DNA of 35,924 bases from NCBI GenBank assembly GCA_002010305.1, contig MTND01000021.1, positions 1-35,924 of the forward strand, written 5' to 3'. Under the pieces are notes generated by a model. The model was given only the letters and a program-made list of their open reading frames with translations. It ran no database searches and was not told the DNA's origin. Position 1 is the first letter of the stretch; each line of letters starts with the position of its first letter. The position numbers and the translations under genes are program-made. The DNA is from Archaeoglobi archaeon JdFR-42. GTDB taxonomy: Archaea > Halobacteriota > Archaeoglobi > Archaeoglobales > JdFR-42. This document shows positions 8,583 through 17,338 of the stretch, piece by piece.

Positions 8583-8597
8583 TCTGTATATATAATT
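8583..8597 (-). promoter_or_regulatory. TATA-like promoter of the NCS1 permease gene
   Basis: On the minus strand the sequence AAATTATATATACAG lies about 45 bp before the permease ATG, with the ribosome-binding site GGAGGA in between. The spacing would give an untranslated leader of about 20 bases. Called from sequence resemblance only. Confidence 0.45.
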
Positions 8598-8748
8598 TAT
8601 GATTAATTTGTGTGCGTATCTAAAAGTATTGTAAAAAGTTAGACAAAATCCAAATTTCGGACTAATATACAGGCTATAAGGTATAATGGGAATATGTGCA
8701 TGATTCATTTAATTTTATTGATTAATAATTTAAAAAACCATTGAACTG

Positions 8749-9033
8749 CTAAAAAAGATTCATTACATATGAAACGATGTCTATGTTGTTCATCTGAAGT
8801 ATTATATTAAAAATAGCACCAATTATCGCCCCGATTATCAGAGCCACCACAATTCGGATTTTGATAATTATTATGGCCGCAATTATCAGAAGGACGATAA
8901 GAGATGCTGTGGAACTGAATTTGGAGATCTCAGTGGCTGTTTGGGACAATATATTGAATAGGAAAGATATGGCACTCACTCCAAAGATCAAACCTACCAG
9001 TACGCCCACAGCAGTAAGAAGTCCCTCTTTCAT
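8749..9033 (-). CDS. Small multi-spanning membrane protein, unknown
   Basis: A 94-residue, very hydrophobic protein with about three transmembrane segments: residues 5-29 (LLTAVGVLVGLIFGVSAISFLF), 43-60 (ASLIVLLIIAAIIIIKI) and 62-80 (VVALIIGAIIGAIFNIIL). No motif for catalysis or binding is visible and I do not recognise the family. It starts at ATG 9033, only 16 bp from the start of the divergent UPF0282 gene, so the two share a compact promoter region and may be co-regulated. Confidence 0.6.
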   Translation of the reverse strand: MKEGLLTAVGVLVGLIFGVSAISFLFNILSQTATEISKFSSTASLIVLLIIAAIIIIKIRIVVALIIGAIIGAIFNIILQMNNIDIVSYVMNLF

Positions 9034-9049
9034 GGATACAATGATATAG

Positions 9050-9934
9050 GTGAATGATATAAAAGATTTTCCGATGGAAATCTATCCTGTGGCTTTCGAT
9101 AGTCTTGGCACAAGGAGTATGTGCACATGGGTCGAGACAGAAGATATGTCCATTTTGATAGATCCAGGAGTTGCCCTTGGTCCCAGACGATATGGCCTTC
9201 CTCCTCACAAAAGTGAGCTAGAACGTCTCGAAGAGCATATACAGGAGATAAGAAAATTTGCCATAGAGTCAGACGTGTTCATTATAACCCACTACCACTA
9301 CGACCATCACATACCGGAAATGGTGGATATCTTTAAAGACAGAGATGTGTTGATAAAACATCCTGCTGAAAAAATTAATAAAAGCCAGAGAGTGAGAGCT
9401 GCATTTTTTCTTGAGAGACTTAAGAATTTGGCAGATCATGTGAAATACGCAGATGGTGAAGAAATAAGATGTGGAAAGACGACAATTCGTTTTTCTGATC
9501 CAGTCTATCATGGAACAAATCCAAAACTGGGTTATGTAATTGAAATATCCATAACCTCCCAAGGAGAGACTTTAGTATTTACGTCAGACGTGGAAGGCCC
9601 CTCTCTAAAGCCACAAGTGAATTTCATCCTGCAAGAAAAGCCTGACTATTTGATTGTAGATGGTCCAATGACATATATGCTTGGATATCGATATTCTTCA
9701 ACAAGCCTTGAGGCATCAGTACAAAATCTAATTGAAATAATAAACACTACTGCACCAAGTGTTATGGTACTAGACCACCATCTGGTGAGAGATTTGGGAT
9801 TCGAAAAACACATATTCCCCATTAGAACAGCAGGAGAAGAGCAGGGAGTGAGAGTTTTAACGGCTGCTGAACTTGCTGGAAAAAAGCCAGATTTCCTGGA
9901 AGCCAGGAGAAAGGAGCTGTATGACAAGTCCTGA
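9050..9934 (+). CDS. UPF0282-family metallo-beta-lactamase-fold hydrolase
   Basis: A 294-residue archaeal MBL-fold protein. It has ILIDPGVALGPRRYGLPPHKSELERLEEH near the N-terminus, the metal motif THYHYDHH, DPVYHGTNPKLGYVIE, FTSDVEGP (metal-bridging Asp), DGPMTY and VLDHHLVRD. This order matches the UPF0282 family, which is conserved in Euryarchaeota with no established substrate. The reported start is GTG 9050; ATG 9074 (MEIYPVAFDSLGTRS) aligns better with the usual family N-terminus, so the true protein may be 286 residues. Neither start has a strong ribosome-binding site. It is divergent from the small membrane protein and convergent with the Lhr helicase. Confidence 0.9.
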   Translation: MNDIKDFPMEIYPVAFDSLGTRSMCTWVETEDMSILIDPGVALGPRRYGLPPHKSELERLEEHIQEIRKFAIESDVFIITHYHYDHHIPEMVDIFKDRDVLIKHPAEKINKSQRVRAAFFLERLKNLADHVKYADGEEIRCGKTTIRFSDPVYHGTNPKLGYVIEISITSQGETLVFTSDVEGPSLKPQVNFILQEKPDYLIVDGPMTYMLGYRYSSTSLEASVQNLIEIINTTAPSVMVLDHHLVRDLGFEKHIFPIRTAGEEQGVRVLTAAELAGKKPDFLEARRKELYDKS

Positions 9935-9958
9935 TTACCATCAAAAGTAATACATTAT

Positions 9959-12664
9959 TCAATCCCAGAATTTTCTTGTTTTTACGTAATGTCTTTCAGC
10001 CTTAAGGATTTCTCTATACAGGTCTATTTCATCATGTATTGGTTTCGATAATATCCGTGAGGCGGTTTCAGCACCTACACCGTAACCACAGAGAGTAATT
10101 ACAGCTCTTTTCCCATATGCGAGGACTAGATTGGCCAAACGGAACAGAAGGGCTTTATTCTGTAATACCTCTCTGTCTCTTGGATTTACTGCTGCTATAA
10201 GCCTGGAGTTGCACATAGGACAGTGAATTGGTTCTTCGATAAACTTTACCTTCTTTTTTGAACTAAAATTACAGTGAAGGCATTTGAGCAATATTTCTTC
10301 TTCCATCAACCTGCGCTTGAGAGTATTAAGGATGGCTGAAGAAGGTTTTTCAGGTATTATAAGCTCCATTATACCTGAAGTTCCCTGAGTAGCAATAGGA
10401 CTTAATCGAGAACTGGAGTGAATTGAAATTTCTTTCCCTAGAGACTCAACTATCCATTCCAGATGATCAAGATCCATCTTGTCATGAAGAATCTCTCTCA
10501 CAGCTTCTCTGTATAGAGGCGTGTCTGCAATACGCTCCATTAAATATTCCATATTTATGAGTTCCATTTCCTTCTTGAAAAATCCAAATTTCCTTCCAGA
10601 GTGGAGTATTTTCCAGGCCAGCAACTTGCTGCCTTTAAGGGCTTTTTCCAGCAGAGTCTGGAGATATTCTGGTCTAAGAGATTTCATGAGTTCAACAACT
10701 GTATCAGGAGTGATTTTTCTAGGAACAAAAAGCCGTATACGGTATGGATCGATCTCCATGCTGATAGTCGAGCCATAACGTGCCGATAAAAGCATGGATA
10801 ATATCCTTCCCAGAGCTTCATTTACTTTATGTCCGAAACACACATTCACCACAATAACCTTATTCCCCCCTTCCACTGTTATCAGGCGATCGTCTGGAAC
10901 GAGAAACCCTTCTGATATCTGCTTTTCTATAATCCTAGTAACTTCTTCACATGCTCTGATATTGGTGCAGAATTCTTTCATAAGACCTTTTACAGCCACT
11001 TCACGTCCTTCTTGAAGAATAGTAGAAGCTATTCGCCTTCGGATACGTCCCACTTCCTGTGCCACATCAAAGGGAACTGGGATTTCCTCTCCAATCCAAG
11101 ATGGGATAACACCATCCTGAGTTACTGGCTCAACCTTTACCACATCATCAATCTCAACTATCCTCCACAACTCCCCTCTCGTTACAAATACCTCATCTGA
11201 GAATTCCATAAGGAATGATTCATCCAAGCTTCCAATGTATCTTTTGGAGACTATATCGAAAACTTCCTTTCTGTTCTCATCGGGTATCATAGATATGTTG
11301 CCGTAAAAGTATTCCCTAGTTCTTCGAGTTGCGATCACATCTCCATCCAGTCTTATAACATAAATTCCCGTTAGAAACTCCAGAACATCCATAAAAGCCT
11401 CCCAGGTTAAAGATCTGAAAGGATACGATCTCCTGACTATTTTAAATATCTTTTCTGGCTTGATCCGACCATACTCCAAAGCTATTGCACATATCTGATT
11501 TGCAAGAGTGTCCAAACTAAGATTATGGGGTTTCTTGACCTCTATCATTCCTGTTTCCATCAACCGCACTATTGCCCAAGATTCAAGAGTTTCATCAAAA
11601 TTCCCAGTTATAATCACTCCTCTTGCTACTTTCCCGAGACTGTGACCACTCCTGCCCACTCTCTGAACCAATCGTTCTACTTCACGAGGTGAATTAAACT
11701 GGATGACCAAATCGACATCACCGATATCCATTCCCAGCTCCATAGATGAGGTACATATCAGAGCTTTTAAATCTCCTTTTGTAAATTTTATTTCAGCCTC
11801 TATCCTCGCTTCTCTGGAGAGGGAACCATGGTGAACATCTATCAGTGGATTAATACGCTTCAATTTTAATCCTAAAGCTTCAGCAGTCTGTCTAGTATTT
11901 ACGAAAATAAGAGTTGACGTGCTTTTATTAACCAGTTCGTTAATGTACTGTAGCTTAGATGCAACTTCCTCATCTACAAACAATATCCTTGCAAGTTCCT
12001 CATCTCCATTTTTGTCTGGCCAAATTACCTTAACCTCTATGGATCTTGGCATTTCTACTCTTACAATAGATACATCATATCCCAAGAATTCAGCAGCCTC
12101 TCTCTCATTTCCAATTGTTGCTGACAGACCGATAACTTGAAAATCCGTAATCTCTTTCAATCGTTCAAGGGCGACAGACAGCTGAGCCCCCCTCTCACTG
12201 TCCATAAGTTCGTGGACCTCATCTATAACCACCCATTTAACATTCTCAAGTGATTTTCGAAGTTTTTTCCCTAAGAAAAGGATTTGCAGGGTCTCAGGTG
12301 TTGTTACCAGAACTTCTGGGGGATTGCGAGATTGTTTTTTGCGCTCGGTTGTAGTAGTATCTCCATGTCTGACCGCTAGAGTAAAACCAAGCCTTTCGGC
12401 CCACCATTCAAACCTGGAGATCATATCTCGGTTTAAAGCTCTAAGAGGTGTGATATATAAGAGTTTTATTCCTTTCCTATCCTTTTCTTCAATTATTTTC
12501 TGAAAAATTGGTAAAACCGCGCTTTCTGTTTTTCCAGAACCAGTAGGAGCAATGATGAGCAAATTCTCTCCCTTTAAAATCCGGGGTATGGCTTCTTTTT
12601 GAATTAATGTAAGATCTTGAAACTCTTTTTGTTGCAATGCTTCTAAAATCTTAGGGTTCAACAT
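9959..12664 (-). CDS. lhr: Lhr-family superfamily 2 DNA/RNA helicase
   Basis: A 901-residue helicase at the normal length for archaeal Lhr. The motor motifs are Walker A APTGSGKT (residues 39-46), DEVH (148-151), SATIG (181-185), STLIFVNTRQTAE, SSMELGMDIGDVDLVIQ and QRVGRSGHS (motif VI). The winged-helix and Lhr core domains follow. Near residues 795-825 a CxxC/CPMC pair (CLHC...CPMC) suggests a zinc ribbon in the C-terminal region. Lhr proteins translocate 3'-5' and are implicated in DNA repair and, for some archaeal members, RNA processing. The ATG at 12664 lies inside the 3' end of the phosphoesterase gene (14-bp overlap), so the two are co-translated. Confidence 0.95.
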   Translation of the reverse strand: MLNPKILEALQQKEFQDLTLIQKEAIPRILKGENLLIIAPTGSGKTESAVLPIFQKIIEEKDRKGIKLLYITPLRALNRDMISRFEWWAERLGFTLAVRHGDTTTTERKKQSRNPPEVLVTTPETLQILFLGKKLRKSLENVKWVVIDEVHELMDSERGAQLSVALERLKEITDFQVIGLSATIGNEREAAEFLGYDVSIVRVEMPRSIEVKVIWPDKNGDEELARILFVDEEVASKLQYINELVNKSTSTLIFVNTRQTAEALGLKLKRINPLIDVHHGSLSREARIEAEIKFTKGDLKALICTSSMELGMDIGDVDLVIQFNSPREVERLVQRVGRSGHSLGKVARGVIITGNFDETLESWAIVRLMETGMIEVKKPHNLSLDTLANQICAIALEYGRIKPEKIFKIVRRSYPFRSLTWEAFMDVLEFLTGIYVIRLDGDVIATRRTREYFYGNISMIPDENRKEVFDIVSKRYIGSLDESFLMEFSDEVFVTRGELWRIVEIDDVVKVEPVTQDGVIPSWIGEEIPVPFDVAQEVGRIRRRIASTILQEGREVAVKGLMKEFCTNIRACEEVTRIIEKQISEGFLVPDDRLITVEGGNKVIVVNVCFGHKVNEALGRILSMLLSARYGSTISMEIDPYRIRLFVPRKITPDTVVELMKSLRPEYLQTLLEKALKGSKLLAWKILHSGRKFGFFKKEMELINMEYLMERIADTPLYREAVREILHDKMDLDHLEWIVESLGKEISIHSSSRLSPIATQGTSGIMELIIPEKPSSAILNTLKRRLMEEEILLKCLHCNFSSKKKVKFIEEPIHCPMCNSRLIAAVNPRDREVLQNKALLFRLANLVLAYGKRAVITLCGYGVGAETASRILSKPIHDEIDLYREILKAERHYVKTRKFWD

Positions 12665-13343
12665 GTGTCAGCAACTCCAGAGGGCCCAGATATGTTCCAT
12701 CAAGAAGGTATATATCGGCATTCCCAAGGGGGAAATACTCTTCTTTTATTATTACTCCTGGACTGAGCATGGTAGTTCCGTTCAGTACTGACCCCCTGCA
12801 CAGGGGATTGAACGCCGGAAGTATAAGGCACCTTTTATTATCTATATTCCATTCAATCCATACCCTGTCCCTTTTAACCCCAACTTCATCCCTTAGGTGG
12901 ATAGTAGGATGTGTATGAGCAGAGATTATCGTTTCCATATTCAGAATTTCTTCTCTGGGCCAAGCATGACCATGAAAATAACCCACTCCATCAAAAATGA
13001 AACCTCTGGCATCAATGACGTTATCAAATCTTTCTTCTATTTTTCCATCATGATTTCCCTTAACAATAAATATCTCGTCCACAAATTCCCTCGCCTCTCT
13101 CAGAACATTGGCAATTGTATTAAGTTCCCTCTTTCGCATTCCTATTCCGTGTTTGAGATCGCCAAGAATGATCATTTTTTGAGGGCTGACTCTGAATATA
13201 ATTTCCATCAGCTCATCTACTAGGAATTCCACTGGTAATCGGCCAAGACCTATATGTAGATCGCCAACTACCAGAGTGAAATGCCTTCTTTTCACTATTA
13301 CGGCTGGTTTTCCGGTTACTCTCCGAATCATGAGACAATCCAT
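12651..13343 (-). CDS. Archaeal ICC/SbcD-like metallophosphoesterase
   Basis: A 230-residue calcineurin-fold phosphoesterase. All signature blocks are present: GDLHIGLGR, ILGDLKHGIG, VKGNHDG, GYFHGHAWP and SAHTHPTI. This matches the archaeal SbcD-related putative phosphoesterase group. Such enzymes hydrolyse phosphodiesters with two metal ions (often Mn2+). The stop overlaps the start of the Lhr helicase, a pairing also reported for bacterial Lhr-Core operons, which points to a shared nucleic-acid repair or processing job. The start at 13343 encodes MDCLMIRRVTGKPAV. An internal ATG at 13331 (MIRRVTGK) is an alternative. Confidence 0.88.
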   Translation of the reverse strand: MDCLMIRRVTGKPAVIVKRRHFTLVVGDLHIGLGRLPVEFLVDELMEIIFRVSPQKMIILGDLKHGIGMRKRELNTIANVLREAREFVDEIFIVKGNHDGKIEERFDNVIDARGFIFDGVGYFHGHAWPREEILNMETIISAHTHPTIHLRDEVGVKRDRVWIEWNIDNKRCLILPAFNPLCRGSVLNGTTMLSPGVIIKEEYFPLGNADIYLLDGTYLGPLELLTHVEP

Positions 13344-13485
13344 GGAGATTGTGATAGGAATGTTATAAAGGTTTCTCCTGAATAAAACAGTAAGGAATTT
13401 TAAAGACCAGTTTAAATCCTTGTGTTGTAAAACATAAATATAGAAACAATTAAAGGGTTGATAGAGTCAGAGGTCAGTGAGTGTG

Positions 13486-14691
13486 ATGTATGCTCTCAAA
13501 TGCATAGAGTGCGGTCGGGAATATAATCCTGAAGAAGTAATTTACCTCTGTGAATGTGGAGGACTACTGGAAGTCCGATTCAATCTTGATCAGCTTGAGT
13601 TTTCTATACCATTGGATGGATCCAATCTGAGTGTATGGAAATACAAGGATCTTCTACCCATAGCGATAGATCCTGTTACAATAGGTGAGGGCGGGACACC
13701 TCTATATCATTGTAAAAAATTAGGTCGAATGATGGGCATTAAAAACTTATTTGTGAAGCACGAGGGGATGAACCCATCGGGTTCTTTTAAAGACAGAGGA
13801 ATGACAGTGGGAGTTACCAAAGCCATAGAACTGAATAGAACCACCGTAGCGTGTGCTTCCACAGGAAATACATCAGCTTCCATGGCCATGTATGCAGCAA
13901 AAGCTGGACTTATGGCAGTTGTGCTGCTCCCTTATGGCAAGGTTGCTTTGGGGAAGGTTGCCCAAGCTATGGTTCATGGCGCCAAAGTACTGGGTATCAA
14001 GGATAATTTTGATAAAGCCCTAATGCTTGTCAGAGAGGTGAGTGATAAACTCGGTTTCTACCTCTTGAATTCCGTTAACCCATTCAGATTAGAGGGTCAA
14101 AAAACCATCGCCTATGAAATTTATGATGTTCTTCAATCAGTTCCATCCCGTGTGATACTTCCTGTAGGGAATGCAGGCAATATATCGGCAATTTACAAAG
14201 GTTTCCGGGAATTTGAAGAACTTGGGATAATCAGTAACGTACCCCATATGATCGGAGTTCAGGCTGAGAAGGCTTCTCCAATTGCAAATGCAGTTAAGAG
14301 GGGTGATATGGAGATAATCCCGGAAAAAAATCCTGAAACCATAGCTACTGCCATACGAATTGGAGATCCTGTCAATGCAGTTAAAGCCTTAAGAGCCATA
14401 AGAGAATCAGATGGGACGGCTATCAGTGTATCTGACCAGGATATCGTTAAAGCTCAATTGGATCTGGCCAGACTGGAAGGGATAGGAGTGGAACCTGCCA
14501 GTGCCGCTTCAATAGCAGGCCTCAAAAAACTTGCCGAGGATGGGATAATAGAGAAGGACGAAGTGATTGTGTGTATTGTGACCGGACATCTGTTAAAAGA
14601 CCCAGAAGAGGTGATTGATATCTGTGGCAAACCACATATTGTCGAACCAGATATAAACGCAATACGCAGGGCTATTTCCACAGATAAGTGA
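13486..14691 (+). CDS. thrC: Threonine synthase
   Basis: A 401-residue PLP enzyme that converts O-phosphohomoserine to threonine. It opens with a zinc-ribbon-like CIECG...CECGG pair typical of archaeal threonine synthases. The PLP lysine lies in NPSGSFKDRG (Lys102), followed by ACASTGNTSASMA, the Asn-containing PLP motif, and the phosphate-binding LPVGNAGN loop. The ATG at 13486 is chosen because GAGGT at 13470-13474 lies 11 bases upstream; GTG 13477 (3 residues longer) sits almost on the ribosome-binding site. The TATA-like ACATAAATATAG at 13432-13442 is a good promoter candidate. A degenerate tandem-hairpin element begins 5 bases after the stop. Confidence 0.95.
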   Translation: MYALKCIECGREYNPEEVIYLCECGGLLEVRFNLDQLEFSIPLDGSNLSVWKYKDLLPIAIDPVTIGEGGTPLYHCKKLGRMMGIKNLFVKHEGMNPSGSFKDRGMTVGVTKAIELNRTTVACASTGNTSASMAMYAAKAGLMAVVLLPYGKVALGKVAQAMVHGAKVLGIKDNFDKALMLVREVSDKLGFYLLNSVNPFRLEGQKTIAYEIYDVLQSVPSRVILPVGNAGNISAIYKGFREFEELGIISNVPHMIGVQAEKASPIANAVKRGDMEIIPEKNPETIATAIRIGDPVNAVKALRAIRESDGTAISVSDQDIVKAQLDLARLEGIGVEPASAASIAGLKKLAEDGIIEKDEVIVCIVTGHLLKDPEEVIDICGKPHIVEPDINAIRRAISTDK

Positions 14692-14696
14692 AATTT

Positions 14697-14736
14697 TTGA
14701 CAACTTACACCGACAATTTGTAGCTATACTTGACAA
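14697..14736 (+). repeat. Tandem-hairpin element, degenerate copy after thrC
   Basis: Five bases after the thrC stop. The first unit is 20 bases (TTGACAAC, loop TTAC, ACCGACAA), followed by a single T and a second unit TTGTAGCT-ATA-CTTGACAA, then TTTC. Overall length, end motifs (TTG...CAA) and order match the other copies, but both stems have lost most pairing. It lies in the sense orientation relative to thrC. Confidence 0.6.
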
Positions 14737-14840
14737 TTTCAAAAACCTTTTTCAGCTACCGGATATAGAGTAGATTAATCCCAGAGGTTGTTTTCTCTCA
14801 CCAATCCATTTCTGTTATTGCAAAATATTAGATTTACACT

Positions 14841-14860
14841 TTGTCAACTATCGTTGACAA
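14841..14860. repeat. Isolated perfect palindrome upstream of aIF2-gamma
   Basis: A perfect 8-bp inverted repeat (TTGTCAAC, loop TATC, GTTGACAA). It is identical in its arms to the first hairpin of the copy at 29167 but has no clear second hairpin beside it. It ends 18 bp before the aIF2-gamma TATA-like box, so it could be an operator or a decayed tandem-hairpin element. Confidence 0.7.
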
Positions 14861-14878
14861 TATTGGTAGTTAAAAAGG

Positions 14879-14886
14879 TTTAAATA
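14879..14886 (+). promoter_or_regulatory. TATA box of the aIF2-gamma gene
   Basis: TTTAAATA preceded by purine-rich AAAAAGG (BRE-like). The expected transcription start about 25 bases on is near 14908, which leaves a very short leader that still contains GAGGT at 14908-14912 before ATG 14917. Confidence 0.6.
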
Positions 14887-14916
14887 GGTTATATAACAGC
14901 CAGTTATGAGGTTCTC

Positions 14917-16158
14917 ATGGGAAAAGATATACCACTACCTGAAGTAAACATTGGAATGGTAGGTCATGTAGATCACGGAAAAACCACCCTTGTCAGTGCT
15001 CTATCTGGGGTATGGACTGATAGACACAGTGAAGAGATGAAAAGAGGAATCAGTATCAGGCTCGGGTATGCCGATGCTACTTTCAGAAAGTGCCCCATGT
15101 GTGAAGGTATCAGAGCATATACTGTAAAGGAGCGATGTTCTGTTCATGATGTAGAAACAGAGATACTTCGAACCGTTTCTTTTGTGGATTCACCAGGTCA
15201 TGAGACTTTGATGGCAACAATGCTTTCAGGCGCCGCCCTAATGGATGGAGCCGTACTGGTTATCGCTGCCAATGAACCATGTCCACAACCACAAACCAAG
15301 GAGCATTTAATGGCTCTCAATATAGTGGGAATTGATAATGTGGTTATAGCCCAGAATAAAATTGATATAGTTCCCAAAGAGAGAGTTATTGAACACTATC
15401 AAGAGATCGTAGATTTTGTTCAGGGTACAACTGCTGAAGATGCCCCAATAATCCCCATATCAGCCCAGCAGAAAGTAAACATAGATGCCCTGATTCAGGC
15501 AGTTGAAGAATACATCCCAACTCCAGAAAGGGACCCTTCCAGAGATCCAATTATGCTTGTGGCCAGGTCTTTTGATGTTAATAAACCAGGAACAGCCCCC
15601 AAAGATCTGAAAGGAGGTGTACTTGGGGGAAGTCTGAGTCAGGGGAAACTGAAACTGGGGGATGAGATAGAGATTCGACCTGGACTGAAAGTAGATTCAG
15701 AAGGAAAGACATTCTGGAAACCCCTCATCACTGAGATAACTGGCATCATGGCTAGTGGGAAAATGGTGGAGGAGGCTACACCTGGAGGCTTGATCGGTCT
15801 GGGAACTAAACTGGACCCCTATCTAACAAAAAGCGATTCTCTCGTGGGGAATATGGTTGGAAAGCCAGGAAAACTCCCAGATATACTACACAGATTCCTT
15901 ATGGAAGTTCAGTTACTGGAAAGGGTAGTGGGTGCAAGGGAAGAGATTGATGTTGAAAGGATTAAGACTAATGAGCCTCTGATGCTCACCATTGGAACTG
16001 CCACGACATTGGGTGTGGTGATTAGTGCAAGAAATGATATTGCTGAAGTAAGCTTAAAAAGGCCAGTATGTGCAGAACCAGGATCGAGAGTTGCGATAAG
16101 CAGAAGGATTGGAGCACGATGGAGGCTGATAGGGTCCGGAATGATAGTAGACCAGTAA
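14917..16158 (+). CDS. eif2g: Translation initiation factor aIF2 gamma subunit
   Basis: A 413-residue GTPase that carries Met-tRNAi to the ribosome as part of aIF2. G1 GHVDHGKT (residues 16-23), DSPGHE (G3), AQNKIDI (G4) and ISAQQ (G5) are all present, followed by the two beta-barrel domains. The zinc knuckle has Cys59, Cys62 and Cys74, but the fourth position is His77 instead of Cys (C-x2-C-x11-C-x2-H). The ATG at 14917 is supported by GAGGT 5 bases upstream. The gene starts a long same-strand block of translation, transcription and KEOPS genes, and its end overlaps the PIN-domain gene by 40 bases. Confidence 0.97.
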   Translation: MGKDIPLPEVNIGMVGHVDHGKTTLVSALSGVWTDRHSEEMKRGISIRLGYADATFRKCPMCEGIRAYTVKERCSVHDVETEILRTVSFVDSPGHETLMATMLSGAALMDGAVLVIAANEPCPQPQTKEHLMALNIVGIDNVVIAQNKIDIVPKERVIEHYQEIVDFVQGTTAEDAPIIPISAQQKVNIDALIQAVEEYIPTPERDPSRDPIMLVARSFDVNKPGTAPKDLKGGVLGGSLSQGKLKLGDEIEIRPGLKVDSEGKTFWKPLITEITGIMASGKMVEEATPGGLIGLGTKLDPYLTKSDSLVGNMVGKPGKLPDILHRFLMEVQLLERVVGAREEIDVERIKTNEPLMLTIGTATTLGVVISARNDIAEVSLKRPVCAEPGSRVAISRRIGARWRLIGSGMIVDQ

Positions 16159-16517
16159 TCATAGACACCAATGGCTTTCTCGCAGCTGAAGAGTTCAAGA
16201 TAGACGTATTTGAAGAGTTAAGGAACCTTGGCTTTAATCGATTTATCACACCCATGATGGTCATAGATGAACTGGCCACTCTCTCAAAACACAAAGGTAA
16301 AACTGGAATCGCAGCAAGAGTTGGGTTAAAACTAGCAGAGAAATGCGAAGTTGTCGATTTTAAGGAAAAGAGTGCCGACACTAGCGTCCTTCAATTAGCT
16401 CTTGAAAAAAATGGTGCGGTTTTTACCAATGACAGGAAACTGAGAAATGAAGCTGTAAAAAAGGGACTGCAAGTGGTATTTGTACGCAAGAACAGTCATC
16501 TTGGAATTAAGGGTTAG
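16119..16517 (+). CDS. PIN-domain ribonuclease-like protein (Fcf1/VapC9 type)
   Basis: A 132-residue PIN domain. IIDTNGFLA carries the first acidic residue, [24 protein letters not shown] the second, and [24 protein letters not shown] the C-terminal TND motif. PIN proteins of this type next to aIF2-gamma are common in Euryarchaeota and are usually annotated as rRNA-processing (Fcf1/Utp24-like). I start at ATG 16119 ([12 protein letters not shown]), with GGAGC upstream. The longer ORF from 16068 lies wholly within aIF2-gamma and is unlikely to be used. No antitoxin gene is adjacent, so a toxin role is less likely than RNA maturation. Confidence 0.88.
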   Translation: MEADRVRNDSRPVIIDTNGFLAAEEFKIDVFEELRNLGFNRFITPMMVIDELATLSKHKGKTGIAARVGLKLAEKCEVVDFKEKSADTSVLQLALEKNGAVFTNDRKLRNEAVKKGLQVVFVRKNSHLGIKG

Positions 16518-16525
16518 ATTACCAA

Positions 16526-16536
16526 AATTTAAATAT
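16526..16536 (+). promoter_or_regulatory. TATA box of the rpoE' operon
   Basis: The AT-rich TTTAAATATTA follows ACCAAAA in the gap between the PIN gene and rpoE'. The predicted start near 16557 leaves a leader with GAGGGAT before ATG 16583. It may provide an internal promoter for the genes that follow. Confidence 0.5.
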
Positions 16537-16582
16537 TAGATGTTCAATTGGTGATGGTGCTTAATCCGTTAGAGGGATAAAA

Positions 16583-17146
16583 ATGTATATAAAGCTCAAG
16601 ATAAGGGATTCAGTTCGCGTTCCTCCCAGGAGATTCGAAGAAAATCTAGAAGAAGTAGTGAGGGATTTACTCTGGGAGAAATTCGAAGGTATTGTGGATA
16701 AAGAGTATGGGGTAATTATCGCTATAATTTCAATTGACGATATTGGAGATGGAAGGATCCTTGAAGGAGATGGTGCTGTATATTTTGACGTTGTGTTTAC
16801 TGCTCTCGCTTTTAAACCAGTTCTTCAGGAAATTGTAGAAGGAAAAGTGGTGGAAGTTGTAGAATTTGGAGCTTTTGTCTCCATCGGTCCTTTGGACGCT
16901 CTTCTCCATATGAGCCAAGTTACAGACGATTACCTAGTGTATGATGACAAGAACAGAAGACTGATCGGAAAAGAAAAGGGGTTGAGTATTACTGAGGGAG
17001 ATAAAGTAAGGGCCAGAATTGTAGCGATTAGCCTGAACGAAAGAGAGCCCAGAAACAGTAAAATTGGTCTTACGATGAGACAACCCGGGCTTGGAAATCT
17101 ATTGTGGCTCGAGGCTGAAAGAGAAAATAAGAAGGGAGAGAAATGA
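16583..17146 (+). CDS. rpo7: DNA-directed RNA polymerase subunit E' (Rpo7)
   Basis: A 187-residue homologue of eukaryotic Rpb7. The N-terminal RNP-like domain (MYIKLKIRDSVRVPPRRFEENLEEVVRDLLWEKFEG, shown in part here) is followed by a C-terminal S1 domain (EIVEGKVVEVVEFGAFVSIGPLDALLHMSQV). Together with Rpo4 it forms the stalk that helps open the promoter and binds emerging RNA. GAGGGATAAAA precedes ATG 16583. The stop overlaps the start of rpoE'' by 4 bases, the standard archaeal arrangement. Rpo4 itself is not encoded in the window. Confidence 0.96.
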   Translation: MYIKLKIRDSVRVPPRRFEENLEEVVRDLLWEKFEGIVDKEYGVIIAIISIDDIGDGRILEGDGAVYFDVVFTALAFKPVLQEIVEGKVVEVVEFGAFVSIGPLDALLHMSQVTDDYLVYDDKNRRLIGKEKGLSITEGDKVRARIVAISLNEREPRNSKIGLTMRQPGLGNLLWLEAERENKKGEK

Positions 17147-17328
17147 AAGAGTCTGCTTGTAAGAATTGTGGATATATAACCAGAGATAGTTCATGCAGTG
17201 TTTGTGGAGGTAAGGAATTGAGCACTGACTGGGCTGGATTCATACTCATAATCGATCCGAAAAATTCGAAGATTGCTAAAAAAATGGGAGTTTCCATGCC
17301 AGGATGGTATGCGATAAAAGTGCGATAG
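17143..17328 (+). CDS. spt4: Transcription elongation factor Spt4 (RNAP subunit E'')
   Basis: A 61-residue zinc-ribbon protein. Four cysteines in two CxxC pairs (CKNCGY, CSVCGG) bind zinc, and DWAGFILIIDPKNSKIAKKMG is the Spt4 core. Spt4 pairs with Spt5 to clamp RNA polymerase during elongation. The 4-base overlap with rpoE' (ATGA) implies translational coupling. Length is typical for archaea. Confidence 0.95.
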   Translation: MKESACKNCGYITRDSSCSVCGGKELSTDWAGFILIIDPKNSKIAKKMGVSMPGWYAIKVR

Positions 17329-17338
17329 GGTTTCCGAT

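Noticed and set aside
16068-16118. Upstream extension of the PIN-domain gene
   Set aside because: The 17 extra residues fall wholly inside aIF2-gamma and are not PIN-like; ATG 16119 has a better ribosome-binding site.
16119-16517. VapC toxin of a toxin-antitoxin pair
   Set aside because: No small antitoxin gene lies beside it; its neighbours are aIF2-gamma and rpoE', the setting of an RNA-processing PIN protein.
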